A DNA stretch of 64,000 bases from VXYL01 sp965199915 (GCA_965199915.1 OZ241348.1:3286001-3350000); one strand, 5' to 3'. Shown: positions 7,498 to 16,480, counted from the first letter of the stretch. The notes: a model not told the origin generated them from the sequence alone. A program made the numbers and translations.

Positions 7498-9614
7498 AGA
7501 GCGCAATGAGGGCGCCTGCACGGACAATTCGCAAGTTCAACCCTGGCACCTTCCAGTCGGACGAGGAAGTAATCGAACAATTCGTCGTCAGGGAAAGAGA
7601 ACTTGGCATCGCCATGGAGGTCTTGCGGGGCAACATCGACTCTCCCTCCTGTCAACACCTTTTGATCGTGGCGCCCCGGGGCAGAGGAAAGACGATGCTG
7701 CTGGCCCGCGCCGCAGCGGAAATGAGGACGAACGACGAACTGTCGGAACGCCTTCTGCCTGTGCGTTTCATGGAGGAGAGCCACGAAGTCTCGAGCATGG
7801 CCGATTTTTGGCTGGAAACACTGTTTTACCTCGCTGGGGAAGTCGAGAACCGCAACGCCGACCTAGCGCAAGAACTGCGAAAGACCCACGGCGATTTAAC
7901 GCGGCAGTGGCGCGCCGACCATCTGGCGGAGCGCGCTCAAGCCGCCGTATTGGATGCAGCCGACCGACTGAAGCGGCAACTTGTGCTCATGGTGGAAAAC
8001 CTGCAGGCGATGAACAACGCCGTGGATGTGCGTTTTGGCTGGAAGCTGCGCAAGGCGTTGCAGACAGAGCCGCAAATCATGCTGCTTGCCACGGCGACCA
8101 CGCGCTTCAAAGAGCTAGATGATGTAGAGCAACCTTTCTTCGAGTTGTTCCGATTTCTTCCTCTTGATCCGCTCGACACCAAGGAGTCGCGGACACTATG
8201 GCAGATGGTTTCAGGCGACAAGGTGCGAGAACGGGCAATCCGTCCTTTGGAGATCCTCACCGGCGGCGACCCTCGGCTGATGGTCATCATGGCTCAATTC
8301 GGCCAGCAACGGTCCCTACGCAAGCTCTTGGAGCATCTCGTATCGCTAGTCGACGACCACACCGAGTACTTTCGCGCCCATCTGGAGGGCCTCGCCAAAA
8401 CCGAACGCCGGGTCTACTTGGCGGTCGTCGACCTTTGGCAGCCCTCAACTGCTGGTGAAGTGGCCGCACGGGCTAGAATGGACATCAGAAATACTTCATC
8501 CTTGCTTGGCAGGCTCGTTGACCGGGGCGTAGTCGCAGTTGACGGGACGGGCAAGGCACGGCGATACGTTGGCGTGCAGCGGCTCTACAGCATCTATTAC
8601 AAGATGCGGCATGAGCGCGAGAGTGCCGCCGTCGTCAATCGTGTGATTGACTTTATGATCGCGTTCTATTCGACGGCCGAACTGGTTGACGTCTTGGCGG
8701 TGCCTGTCGAATCGACCGTTGCGAACGTTGCCAATGCACAGGTGCTCATTAGGCAAGGCATCCACTATCTGGATAATGCACAGCCTGATGGGGCGATCGG
8801 AGCTTTTAACCAAGCAGAAGCGCAAGTCCGTCATTTGTGCTCTGGCGAAGCGCGGCAGGTCGCTGCGGCGGCGATCATACACAAACAAAGCGCATATCTT
8901 CAATTGGATGATCCGAAATCGGCGTCGGAGCTCTTCCACCAAGTGGTGAAGCGATTGGACGGCGGCGAGGTTGGCGACGCCGAGAACTTGGTCGCTATGG
9001 CGCTGAACAACAGGGGCAACGCGCAAATGATGATGGGCTGCCATGAGCAAGCCGTTACGACTTTCGACCAGATCATGGAGCGCTGCTCGCATGACCAATC
9101 GCTGGAGTCGAGGCGGGCCGTTGCCCGAGCGCTGCTTGGCAAGGGGCGGGCACTGACCTGGCTTGGGCGGGCTGAGGGCGCCGCTGACGCCTGCAACGAG
9201 TTGGCAAAGAAGCATGGCGATCTGCAGGAGAAGAAAGGCGTGTCATTGGTGTGGCGATCATTGTGGATCAAAGCCACTGTTCGGTTGCGTGAGCGGAGGG
9301 CCGATTTGTCCGAGAGTGTCCTTCGAGGCTTGTATGCTGCTTTTGATCCAACCAACCACGACATGCTCAGGGACATGATCGCAGGTGTGATCCAATTGGT
9401 TACGCACGGAATGGCGGAACGGGCGGTCATCGACATTCTGATGATGGAGCAAGAGAAGGCCGATGCGTTGGCACCGCTCGTCGCGGCCCTTCGGCAGAGG
9501 CAGGGCGATGCCGTTCGCGCACCAGCGGAAGTCTGCGCAGTGGCGGAGGACATTTGCAAAGAGATTGAATCGGGCGAAAAAACCGGCTACTTGGTCAACC
9601 ATTGGACCATCTAG
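7494..9614 (+). CDS. P-loop ATPase with winged helix and TPR-like C-terminal half (second of a pair)
   Basis: This is a 706-residue protein. The Walker A is APRGRGKT (residues ~60-67). The Walker B-like strand is LVLMVENLQ, with the usual acidic pair reduced to V-E, so ATP hydrolysis may be slow or lost. A winged-helix region follows at about residues 310-370 (AEVAARARMDIRNTSSLLGR). The rest is helical and TPR-like, with alanine-rich pairs such as AQPDGAIGAFNQAEAQV. The plan is NTPase, DNA-binding-like wing and repeat sensor, as in STAND signalling ATPases. It is translationally coupled to the preceding ATPase and ends 12 bases from the convergent hsdM. The function is unknown; a defence role is inference. 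Confidence 0.72.
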   Translation: MKSAMRAPARTIRKFNPGTFQSDEEVIEQFVVRERELGIAMEVLRGNIDSPSCQHLLIVAPRGRGKTMLLARAAAEMRTNDELSERLLPVRFMEESHEVSSMADFWLETLFYLAGEVENRNADLAQELRKTHGDLTRQWRADHLAERAQAAVLDAADRLKRQLVLMVENLQAMNNAVDVRFGWKLRKALQTEPQIMLLATATTRFKELDDVEQPFFELFRFLPLDPLDTKESRTLWQMVSGDKVRERAIRPLEILTGGDPRLMVIMAQFGQQRSLRKLLEHLVSLVDDHTEYFRAHLEGLAKTERRVYLAVVDLWQPSTAGEVAARARMDIRNTSSLLGRLVDRGVVAVDGTGKARRYVGVQRLYSIYYKMRHERESAAVVNRVIDFMIAFYSTAELVDVLAVPVESTVANVANAQVLIRQGIHYLDNAQPDGAIGAFNQAEAQVRHLCSGEARQVAAAAIIHKQSAYLQLDDPKSASELFHQVVKRLDGGEVGDAENLVAMALNNRGNAQMMMGCHEQAVTTFDQIMERCSHDQSLESRRAVARALLGKGRALTWLGRAEGAADACNELAKKHGDLQEKKGVSLVWRSLWIKATVRLRERRADLSESVLRGLYAAFDPTNHDMLRDMIAGVIQLVTHGMAERAVIDILMMEQEKADALAPLVAALRQRQGDAVRAPAEVCAVAEDICKEIESGEKTGYLVNHWTI

Positions 9615-9626
9615 CCCACTTGGCCT

Positions 9627-11126
9627 TCATGAAATGCGCTGCATGAGGCGAGTGGCGATGCTGTGGAATCGTTCCTGCGCCGCTTGCAGATCTTCCGCGA
9701 TTTCCCCGGCCAGCACGTCCGGCGGCGGCAGGGCGCTGGCGTCGGTGAGGCTGTCGTCCTTGATCCAGAAGATGTCCAGGCTCAGCTTGTCTCGCTCGAG
9801 CAGGCGCTTGTAGTCGTAGCTGCGCCAGCGGCCGGTGGGGTTGGCTTCGCTCCACGTCTGCCTTCGCGCATGGGGGCGGCCGGGCTTGTAGCAGGCGATG
9901 AACTCGTCGAAGTCCTCCCGGCGCAGGGGCTTCTGTTTCAGCGTGAAGTGCTTGTTGGTGCGCAGATCGTAGATCCACAGCTTGTCCGTCCATGCCTTGG
10001 CGCTGCCTTCCTTCTTGTCGAAGAAGAGCACGTTGGCCTTCACGCCGGGCGAGTACCAGATGCCGGTGGGCAGGCGCAGCAGGGTGTGGACGCGGCAGGT
10101 CTGCAGCAGGTTGCGGCGCACCTTCTCGCCGGCGCCGCCCTCGAAAAGCACGTTGTCCGGCACCACCACGGCGGCACGGCCATCGATCTTCAGCAGCGTG
10201 TGGATGTGCTGCACGAAGTTGAGCTGCTTGTTGCTGGTGGAGGTCCAGAAGTCCTCGCGCACGAACACTTGATCCTCTTTGGACGTCTCGCCCTCTTCGT
10301 TGACGAAGGTGAGGCTCTGCTTCTTGCCGAAGGGCGGATTGGCGAGCACCACGGAGTATTCGCCCTTCCACGGCGCGGCGAGGCTGTCGTGGCCGCTGTG
10401 GATCACCACCTCGTCCTCGCCTTCGCCGCCGATGCCGTGCAGGTAGGCGTTCATAGCGCACATCCGCCCGACCTTCGGCGACAGCTCCATGCCTTCCACT
10501 AGGTCCATCCGCAGGGTTCGCAGCTCGTCCCTGTCCAGTTCGCCACCGAAACGATCCAGCACATGCTGATAGGCGTTGCAGAGGAAGCCGCCGGTGCCGG
10601 CCGCCGGATCGCAGATGCGGTCTCGCGGCGTCAGCCGAACCACTTCACACATCGCCTGCACCACCGGACGCGGCGTGAAGTACTGCCCGGCGCCGCGGGA
10701 GGATTCCTGCGCCGAACGCGCCACCAGCTCTTCGTAGATGGTGCCCTTCACATCCACCGGCAGCGACATCCAATCCACGTCGTCCAGCAGGTTCACGATG
10801 AGCTGCTTGAGCAGCGCCGGGTTGTGGATTTCGCAGCGGGCGCCACGGAAGATCGCGCCGAGCATCCCCGACGCCCCGCCCAGCGCCTCGAGGCTCTTGC
10901 GGTACTGCGCTTCCAGCGCAGTGCCATCCAACCGCAGCAACGGCTGCCAGCCGAGTTCCGGCGGCACCAGCGGCTCGCGCTCGTAGGGCGGCCGGGTGAG
11001 CTGATCGGCCATCTTCAGGAACAGCAGCAGCGTGAGCTGCTCCACGTACTCGAAGCAGGAGAGGCCGGCGTCCTGCAACACGCCGGCGTAACTCCAGGCG
11101 CGCTTGCCGATCTGCGAGGCGTCCAT
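9627..11126 (-). CDS. hsdM: Type I restriction-modification DNA methyltransferase subunit
   Basis: HsdM is the S-adenosylmethionine-dependent adenine N6-methyltransferase of a type I system. It works as M2S for modification and R2M2S for restriction. The 499-residue protein has the N-terminal HsdM helical domain, the SAM motif DPAAGTGGF (residues ~173-181), the catalytic NPPF (~263-266) and the GQYFTPRPVV entry motif. It looks intact. It is the last gene of the minus-strand operon and is separated from hsdS by a toxin-antitoxin block, an arrangement seen in some type I loci. Methylation should therefore remain possible even if restriction is lost. Confidence 0.95.
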   Translation of the reverse strand: MDASQIGKRAWSYAGVLQDAGLSCFEYVEQLTLLLFLKMADQLTRPPYEREPLVPPELGWQPLLRLDGTALEAQYRKSLEALGGASGMLGAIFRGARCEIHNPALLKQLIVNLLDDVDWMSLPVDVKGTIYEELVARSAQESSRGAGQYFTPRPVVQAMCEVVRLTPRDRICDPAAGTGGFLCNAYQHVLDRFGGELDRDELRTLRMDLVEGMELSPKVGRMCAMNAYLHGIGGEGEDEVVIHSGHDSLAAPWKGEYSVVLANPPFGKKQSLTFVNEEGETSKEDQVFVREDFWTSTSNKQLNFVQHIHTLLKIDGRAAVVVPDNVLFEGGAGEKVRRNLLQTCRVHTLLRLPTGIWYSPGVKANVLFFDKKEGSAKAWTDKLWIYDLRTNKHFTLKQKPLRREDFDEFIACYKPGRPHARRQTWSEANPTGRWRSYDYKRLLERDKLSLDIFWIKDDSLTDASALPPPDVLAGEIAEDLQAAQERFHSIATRLMQRIS

Positions 11127-11133
11127 GGAGCGG

Positions 11134-11571
11134 CTACCGGATGGTGATGGCGAGGGGATGATCGACGAGCAGCCTGTCTATGGTGAGGAATCGAAGGCCC
11201 TCCACCTGCGCTTGGGTGACAAGCAGTTCGTCGAACGGGTCCTTGTGGCGCAACGGCACTTCCAACGCCCGGGCGGCATGGGCCGCGGTGAGCGGCAGGA
11301 ACACGACCTTCTCCCGCTTGAGAGCCTCGAAGACGGACTCAGGATCGAAAGGACTCTTCCGCGCTCCCGAGCGGTGACGAGCGCCGTACTTGATGCGCGC
11401 TTCCCAGATCGACACGGCGCTGACGTGAACGCTGGCTTCACGCTCCGCAAGATACTGGCGTTCCGACGGCGAGAACAGCGCATCGGACGCCATCAGCCTG
11501 TAAAGGTAGGTCGTGTCGAGGAGGACGCCCAGTTCTTGGCGGATCGTGTCGCGCTGCGACCCGCTAGTCAT
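11134..11571 (-). CDS. PIN-domain toxin (VapC-like)
   Basis: This 145-residue PIN-fold ribonuclease is probably the toxin of a VapBC-like pair that cuts RNA when free. The acidic metal-binding residues are visible: the first aspartate in LLDTTYLYRL, glutamate in SAVSIWEAR, aspartates in HKDPFDELLV and the final FLTIDRLL. The start ATG (11571) overlaps the stop of the upstream antitoxin by 8 bases, the usual coupling for such pairs. The gene ends 7 bases before the hsdM start, so the module is embedded inside the hsd operon. Confidence 0.9.
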   Translation of the reverse strand: MTSGSQRDTIRQELGVLLDTTYLYRLMASDALFSPSERQYLAEREASVHVSAVSIWEARIKYGARHRSGARKSPFDPESVFEALKREKVVFLPLTAAHAARALEVPLRHKDPFDELLVTQAQVEGLRFLTIDRLLVDHPLAITIR

Positions 11572-11848
11572 CGTCCTCCAAGCCGAGCACCTGGCGGCTG
11601 AATGCGGGATCGTGGAAGGCCTCGATCATCTCCTTCGCGACCTCGGGCGGATCGTCCACGAGCCCCAAGCGCCGCTTCGTCGCCGCCAGCCTCTCGAAGT
11701 TGATGGCGCCCCCGCGCTTCCGCTGGGGACACGCGACGAGTTCCACCGCGGGCTCCCCGCGCTTGGTGATGACCACCCGCTCGCCGCGCTCGGCGGCGGC
11801 GATCAGTTCCGAAAGGCGCGGCTTGGCCGCGCTGACGGCGAGTTGCAT
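11564..11848 (-). CDS. Phd/YefM-type antitoxin partner of the PIN toxin
   Basis: This 94-residue antitoxin has an N-terminal Phd/YefM DNA-binding fold (AAKPRLSELIAAAERGERV then VITKRGEPAVELV). Its C-terminal tail (DDPPEVAKEMIEAF) would wrap and inhibit the PIN toxin, whose start it overlaps. The N-terminal half normally represses the TA promoter. It is strikingly similar to the antitoxin-like gene just upstream, so one arose by tandem duplication. This copy is the one physically coupled to the toxin. Confidence 0.88.
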   Translation of the reverse strand: MQLAVSAAKPRLSELIAAAERGERVVITKRGEPAVELVACPQRKRGGAINFERLAATKRRLGLVDDPPEVAKEMIEAFHDPAFSRQVLGLEDDD

Positions 11849-11902
11849 GGCGCTGCTCCCACTATTCTGGGGCGCAGTTTACGCCCATCCGCAGCTTGGC
11901 GG

Positions 11903-12199
11903 CTAGGCGGTGCCTGGCCAGTCGTCGGGCAGGCCCAGCACCTTGCGGCTGAGCGCGGGGCTTTGCAAAGCCGCCATCATCTCCCTCCCGACCTCGGGCG
12001 GATCGTCCTCGATCCCCAAGCGCCGTCGCGTCTCCGCCAGCCTCTTGAAATTGATGCCGCCGCGGCGCTTCCGTTTGGGGCAGGCAACCAGTTCCACCGC
12101 CGGCTCCCCGCGCCGGGTGATGACCACCCGCTCGCCGCGCTCGGCGGCGGCGATCAGTGCCGAGAGGCGCGGCTTGGCCGCGCTGATGGCGATTTCCAT
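11903..12199 (-). CDS. Duplicated Phd/YefM-type antitoxin without its own toxin
   Basis: This 98-residue protein is clearly homologous along its whole length to the next antitoxin (shared AAKPRLS.LIAAAERGERV, RGEPAVELVACP, DDPPEV and SR.VLGL). No toxin gene follows it directly: 54 bases on is the second antitoxin. It may cross-neutralise the same toxin, add repression of the hsd/TA transcript, or be drifting. It sits 32 bases downstream of hsdS. Confidence 0.85.
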   Translation of the reverse strand: MEIAISAAKPRLSALIAAAERGERVVITRRGEPAVELVACPKRKRRGGINFKRLAETRRRLGIEDDPPEVGREMMAALQSPALSRKVLGLPDDWPGTA

Positions 12200-12231
12200 G
12201 CGGCTGCTCCGGTGCTTCCGAGGGCGGCAGC

Positions 12232-13698
12232 TTATGCCTTGCCTCTGTTGGCGGCAATGCGTTCGACGAGCTTCGAGGCCGGTTCGTCGTTGGGGTCTTG
12301 GGGCAGCAGGTTGCCGGTGAAGGCGCGGTGGAGAATCGACTGGCGCAGGCGCGTTGCCGCAGCCAGCTTGTTCGCGAGCGTCGTGTCGATTTGCTCAATG
12401 CCGGCGGCATGGCCTTCAACGCAGTCAGCAATGGCCTGCTGCTCCGCTGTGGGCGGAAGGGGGAGTGACAGCCGCTTCACTTTGTTGACGCTCAGCGTGT
12501 ACAGGCCGCTGGTGGAGCTTGCCGCTTGCTGAATGGCGAACTGTCCAATCGGCGAGTTCAAGAAGACGTCGACGTACTGTGGCGACACGCCGGTCGCCAA
12601 GCGCACCCTGATGATGTGGTTCTGGTGGACGCAGTCTTCGATCTCGCCGTTCCACAACGCGCAGCGCCCGATCTCGGTTCGGCTGCCGTTGCCTTCCACC
12701 AGCAGAACGTCGCCCGTTTCCAAGCGCAGTTTGCGGAGTTCTTGGGGCGTCAACTCGAAACGATGCAGCTCGTCAAGCTGCAACCGCCCGCGACGGACGT
12801 TCGCAACGCGCAGGTAGGGGAAGTGGTTGCGCTTGGGTACACGCGCCGGGGATTTCTGCAACCCTCCCTGTATGGCGCCGATCTGATCGAAGCCAACCCA
12901 CTCCCAACCCGCCGGCAGGGAGGGCAAGTCGGCAAGGTCCGGCGCAACCGGTTCCTTGTACTTCGCCTTCCAGTTCTTCGGAGGCGTTTTGCCTTTCTCG
13001 GTGTAAGTGCGTAGCTGCTCTTGCTCCCAATGCTCACGGCGCTCGGCGAGGATGCGTTGCAGGAGTGTGCTTGCGGGCTCGGCATCTGGATGCGCTGAGC
13101 GCCAGTCGGCGGTCAGATCGCCCTCCACCGCGGCCTTCAGCACCGAGGCGCGGTAGCGGTGCAGCTTCTCTCGGCAGCGTTCCAAGGCGGAGACGCCGGT
13201 GGCCAGATCGTTAAGCAGCTCGTCGAGCAGATTGGCAATGCGTGTTTGCTCGTTCTTTGGGGGCAGTGCGAGTGCGAAGGACTGCAACTGGCCGAAATCC
13301 ACTCGCGGACGATCGCCGGCGTTGAGATGACTGGCGAAGTCGACGAAATCGTAGGCGCTTAGGCGGTGCTTGAGGAATGCGCCCGATATGGCGTCGTTGT
13401 CGGGCATGACCACGAACTCCCCGGAGCAAAGCCCGTCGAAATCGGGCTGATGCACTTTGTTCAAGTAGGGGCGCAACCTGCCGTAGAGAACATCGCCTCG
13501 TTTGAAGGCATTGGCGCTGCTTTTCATCGCGCCCGCCGTCGTGGTGCCGAGCAGTTTCGTGGTGTGCGCTTCAACGTGCTCCATGCCGACGAACTTGGCG
13601 TTTGGCGTTGCTTGCGGGTCGGCCTTGACACGCCTTGGTTCGATCACGTCACCGAGCGTCGTCGTTGCCCAGCCGTCGGGCGTAGTGTCGGCGCTCAC
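12232..13698 (-). CDS. hsdS: Type I restriction-modification specificity subunit
   Basis: HsdS recognises the bipartite DNA target of the complex. The 488-residue protein starts at GTG 13698, overlapping the hsdR stop as GTGA. Two target-recognition domains are visible. The first begins GWATTTLGDVIEPRRVK and ends in a conserved helix (ALALPPKNEQTRIANLLDEL). The second begins LPAGWEWVGFDQIGAIQGG and ends with SLPLPPTAEQQAIADCVEG. The two (L/P)PP-x-x-EQ-x-x-I repeats are the classic HsdS central and C-terminal spacers. The reading frame is open far upstream, but those codons are antisense to hsdR, so the GTG start is preferred. Confidence 0.93.
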   Translation of the reverse strand: MSADTTPDGWATTTLGDVIEPRRVKADPQATPNAKFVGMEHVEAHTTKLLGTTTAGAMKSSANAFKRGDVLYGRLRPYLNKVHQPDFDGLCSGEFVVMPDNDAISGAFLKHRLSAYDFVDFASHLNAGDRPRVDFGQLQSFALALPPKNEQTRIANLLDELLNDLATGVSALERCREKLHRYRASVLKAAVEGDLTADWRSAHPDAEPASTLLQRILAERREHWEQEQLRTYTEKGKTPPKNWKAKYKEPVAPDLADLPSLPAGWEWVGFDQIGAIQGGLQKSPARVPKRNHFPYLRVANVRRGRLQLDELHRFELTPQELRKLRLETGDVLLVEGNGSRTEIGRCALWNGEIEDCVHQNHIIRVRLATGVSPQYVDVFLNSPIGQFAIQQAASSTSGLYTLSVNKVKRLSLPLPPTAEQQAIADCVEGHAAGIEQIDTTLANKLAAATRLRQSILHRAFTGNLLPQDPNDEPASKLVERIAANRGKA

Positions 13699-15683
13699 GC
13701 CGCCAGCCTCTCGTTCAACTCCGCCAGCAGCGGCTTGAGTTCGTCCCCGAACAACGCATGGGCTCGTCCCAAGCTTCCTTGCTGGCCGAACCAGCCGCTC
13801 TCGAAGTCCGCGGGTTCGATGGCCAGGCTGTTGGCGATGTGTTCGGCGATGTGGTCGAGCCACTGGCGCTGGTCTTCGGTGAAGGCGTTGTCCGCGTGGC
13901 GTTCTTGCAGCCACGCTTGGTAGCGCTCGCGCAGGCCGTCCCGATAGGGCACCAGCGTGAAGTTCGGCAGCAGGGCGCAGCGGACGAGGTGTACCAAGTC
14001 CGCGAGCGGTTCTCCGCCTTGGCCTTGCACGCGCTCCGGCGCGCTGGCCTCGAACGCCCGCCAAAGCTGCGTCGGCGTGGCGGCGACGGGTGGTTCCGCG
14101 ATGGCGGTTCGCAGTTGGCGCAGGTCGGCAAGCGTCAGCTTGAGCGGCCGCGTGCCGGCGTAGATGGCTTGGATGGCGGCGATTTCGTCCTTGTTTTCTT
14201 GTAGCCAAGCTCGGAAATCCGTCACTTTGGCGCGGGCCTTCTCCAGTGCCGCGGCGTCGAAGCCGGAGTAGAGCACCTCGTCGATGGTGTGGCGGTCCAC
14301 GGTCTGCTCGCTCTGGCGCTGCACTTCCAGAATGCGGCGGCGCAGGGCCGGCTTGAGGAAGGGCGTCGCGGCGTCGCGGGCGAGTTGCCGGGCGGCGGCT
14401 TCGATTTGCGTTTCGCTCGGTTCTGCGACGTCGAATCGCGCTTTGGCTGCGGCAGCCACGGCGTCCGCATCGCCCGCTTGCAGCAGGCTGTGCGCCAACG
14501 TCGTCAGGGACTCGCCGCCGGCCAGCTCGCGCAACTCGGCTAGTTCGGGGGTGGCGAGCCGGCGTTGCAGGCGGGCGAGGCGGCTGGCCAAGGTGGTCAA
14601 CGCCTCCGGGTCCAAGCCGCCTTGGGCGATGTAGTCCAGCACCTGCTTCAGCGACTTGGAGGGTTGGCGATTGAGGGTTTGCGAATCCGTCTTGTCCTGC
14701 TCGCACACGCCCACCGCGTCCACGATGACGAAGGCGTCGAAGTAGAGCAGCACCTGACTCCACAGATCGTAGATGGAGCGGTGGCACTCGTCGATGACGA
14801 TGAAGTCGAAGAACTCCGGCGGAATCGCGGCGTTGTAGACCACCTCGGGCGGCTCGCCGCGCCACGGCGCCGCGTTGAAGGCGGAGTCGTCCTCGTTGCC
14901 GGCGTCGTACTCGGACTCGCCCTTGAGCATCGAGAACAATCGCTGGATGGTCGTGATGACGACCTTCGCCGCGGGGTTGACGACGTTGGCGTCAAGACGC
15001 TGCACGGCGTAGAGCTCGGGGAACTTGCGCGCGTCGTCGGGCGGCGCGAAGTTGGCGAACTCGTCGTGGGCTTGGCGGCCGAGGTTGTTGCGGTCCACCA
15101 GGAACAGCACGCGCTTCGCGCCGGCGTGCTTCAACAGCCGGTAGACGACGTTGACGGCGGTGAAGGTCTTGCCGGCGCCGGTCGCCATCTGAATCAGCGC
15201 CCGCTCGTCGGCTCTGGCGAACGACGCTTCCAGTGCGTTGATCGCGCGGCCCTGCACCGCCCACAGCCGCGACTCGTCCAGCGCCGGCAAGCGCTGCAGC
15301 CGAGAACGCAAGGTCGCGGCAGGCCGCGCACTCAACTCCGCCAAGGTCCGAGGCTGCGGGAAGTTGAACACCTCCCGACTGCGGGGAATGGGATCGCTGC
15401 TGTCGGTGAAGTAGGTCTTGTGTCCGTTGGACTCGAAGCGGTAGCGAAGCGCGGGTTGCGGGCGGGCATCACGGACTTCCCGCCCATCCGCACCAGAGGC
15501 ATAGCGGGCACTCTGCGCCTCGGCGCCGGAGAAGGCCCCGTGCGCTTTCACCTCCACAACACCCACCCTTTGCCGGTCGACGAACAGCGTGTAGTCCGGC
15601 GTGCCAACACCCGGCAACATCGGCACCTCCGCCACCGCCACGCCCAGCGCCGCGGAGATGTCCATGCGGTCGCGGCTTTGCAC
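13695..15683 (-). CDS. hsdR: Type I restriction subunit lacking helicase lobe 2 (internal in-frame deletion)
   Basis: HsdR normally combines a PD-(D/E)XK nuclease with a two-lobed DNA translocase. The nuclease core is seen as TPDYTLFVDRQRVGVVEVKA (D30, E44, K46). Lobe 1 has Walker A MATGAGKTF (~167-173) and the DECHRS box (~298). The sequence then runs LLYFDAF straight into VIVDAVGVCEQDKTDS, which in EcoEI-type HsdR lies about 200 residues later, just before the C-terminal domain. Motif III (LTATP) and the whole second RecA lobe are missing, yet the frame stays open and the C-terminal domain is intact. At 662 residues it is shorter than relatives. Restriction should be lost. The start is also uncertain: family-like sequence (EQQARRVIDDNLRAAGWQ) continues in frame upstream of the GTG without a standard start codon. 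Confidence 0.85.
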   Translation of the reverse strand: MQSRDRMDISAALGVAVAEVPMLPGVGTPDYTLFVDRQRVGVVEVKAHGAFSGAEAQSARYASGADGREVRDARPQPALRYRFESNGHKTYFTDSSDPIPRSREVFNFPQPRTLAELSARPAATLRSRLQRLPALDESRLWAVQGRAINALEASFARADERALIQMATGAGKTFTAVNVVYRLLKHAGAKRVLFLVDRNNLGRQAHDEFANFAPPDDARKFPELYAVQRLDANVVNPAAKVVITTIQRLFSMLKGESEYDAGNEDDSAFNAAPWRGEPPEVVYNAAIPPEFFDFIVIDECHRSIYDLWSQVLLYFDAFVIVDAVGVCEQDKTDSQTLNRQPSKSLKQVLDYIAQGGLDPEALTTLASRLARLQRRLATPELAELRELAGGESLTTLAHSLLQAGDADAVAAAAKARFDVAEPSETQIEAAARQLARDAATPFLKPALRRRILEVQRQSEQTVDRHTIDEVLYSGFDAAALEKARAKVTDFRAWLQENKDEIAAIQAIYAGTRPLKLTLADLRQLRTAIAEPPVAATPTQLWRAFEASAPERVQGQGGEPLADLVHLVRCALLPNFTLVPYRDGLRERYQAWLQERHADNAFTEDQRQWLDHIAEHIANSLAIEPADFESGWFGQQGSLGRAHALFGDELKPLLAELNERLAA

Positions 15684-15967
15684 CTGCCACCCCGCGGCCC
15701 GCAGGTTGTCGTCGATGACGCGCCGGGCTTGTTGCTCTGGTCGGTCCGGTTGTTCGGGCGTGGCGATGGTCTTGCGGTGCAGGTGGTTGGTCGCCGCCTA
15801 TCATAACGGTAGCGGGCGATCCCGCGGCTTTCGCCACCTTCGCCCGCCTCCCCGCGCACGACTTCGCGCCAACCCCCGCTATCTCCCTCACTCGCCGCGC
15901 AACATCGCGCCGGCGCATCGGTTTGTGCGATCATTCGCCCACCAACGGCGAACCTTGAGCGGCGCGG

Positions 15968-16480
15968 ATGGCCCTCTTGCCCATTCTCCATTACCCCGAC
16001 CCGCGGCTGCGCACCAAGGCGGCGGCGGTGGACGCGGTGGACGACTCGGTGCGCACGCTCATCGACAACCTCTTGGAGACCATGTATGACGCTTCCGGCA
16101 TCGGCTTGGCGGCGACGCAGGTGAACGTCCACCAGCGCGTGTTGGTGGTGGATGTTTCCGAACGGCGCGATCAGCCGCTGGCATTCGTCAATCCGCGCAT
16201 CGAGCAAGCCGAAGGCGAGCAGGAGCGCGACGAGGGCTGCCTCTCGGTGCCGGGGTTCTTCGAGCCCGTGAGGCGGGCGGAGCGCATCCGCGTTGCCGCC
16301 TTGAACCGCCAAGGCGAAACATTCGCGCTGGAGGCCGATGGGCTGCTCGCCGTTTGCATTCAGCACGAGTGCGACCACTTGGACGGCAAATTGTTCGTGG
16401 ACTACATCTCCAATCTCAAGCGGCAGCGCATCAAGCGCAAGCTGCGCAAGCAAGCGCAGGACCAGAAGACGCGGGTTTGA
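15968..16480 (+). CDS. def: Peptide deformylase
   Basis: Def removes the formyl group from the initiator methionine of new proteins as they leave the ribosome. It is a metal enzyme (Fe2+ or Ni2+) of 170 residues. All three motifs are present: GIGLAATQVNVH (motif 1), EGCLSVPGF with the metal cysteine (motif 2) and QHECDHLDG with the HExxH-type histidines and glutamate (motif 3). It starts at ATG 15968, divergent from hsdR, and is followed after 14 bases by fmt, its functional partner. Confidence 0.97.
   Translation: MALLPILHYPDPRLRTKAAAVDAVDDSVRTLIDNLLETMYDASGIGLAATQVNVHQRVLVVDVSERRDQPLAFVNPRIEQAEGEQERDEGCLSVPGFFEPVRRAERIRVAALNRQGETFALEADGLLAVCIQHECDHLDGKLFVDYISNLKRQRIKRKLRKQAQDQKTRV

Noticed and set aside
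13699..14865. A long upstream extension of the hsdS frame
   Set aside because: It overlaps hsdR on the same strand in another frame, is arginine- and alanine-rich and shows no HsdS features. The GTG at 13698 gives the normal length.
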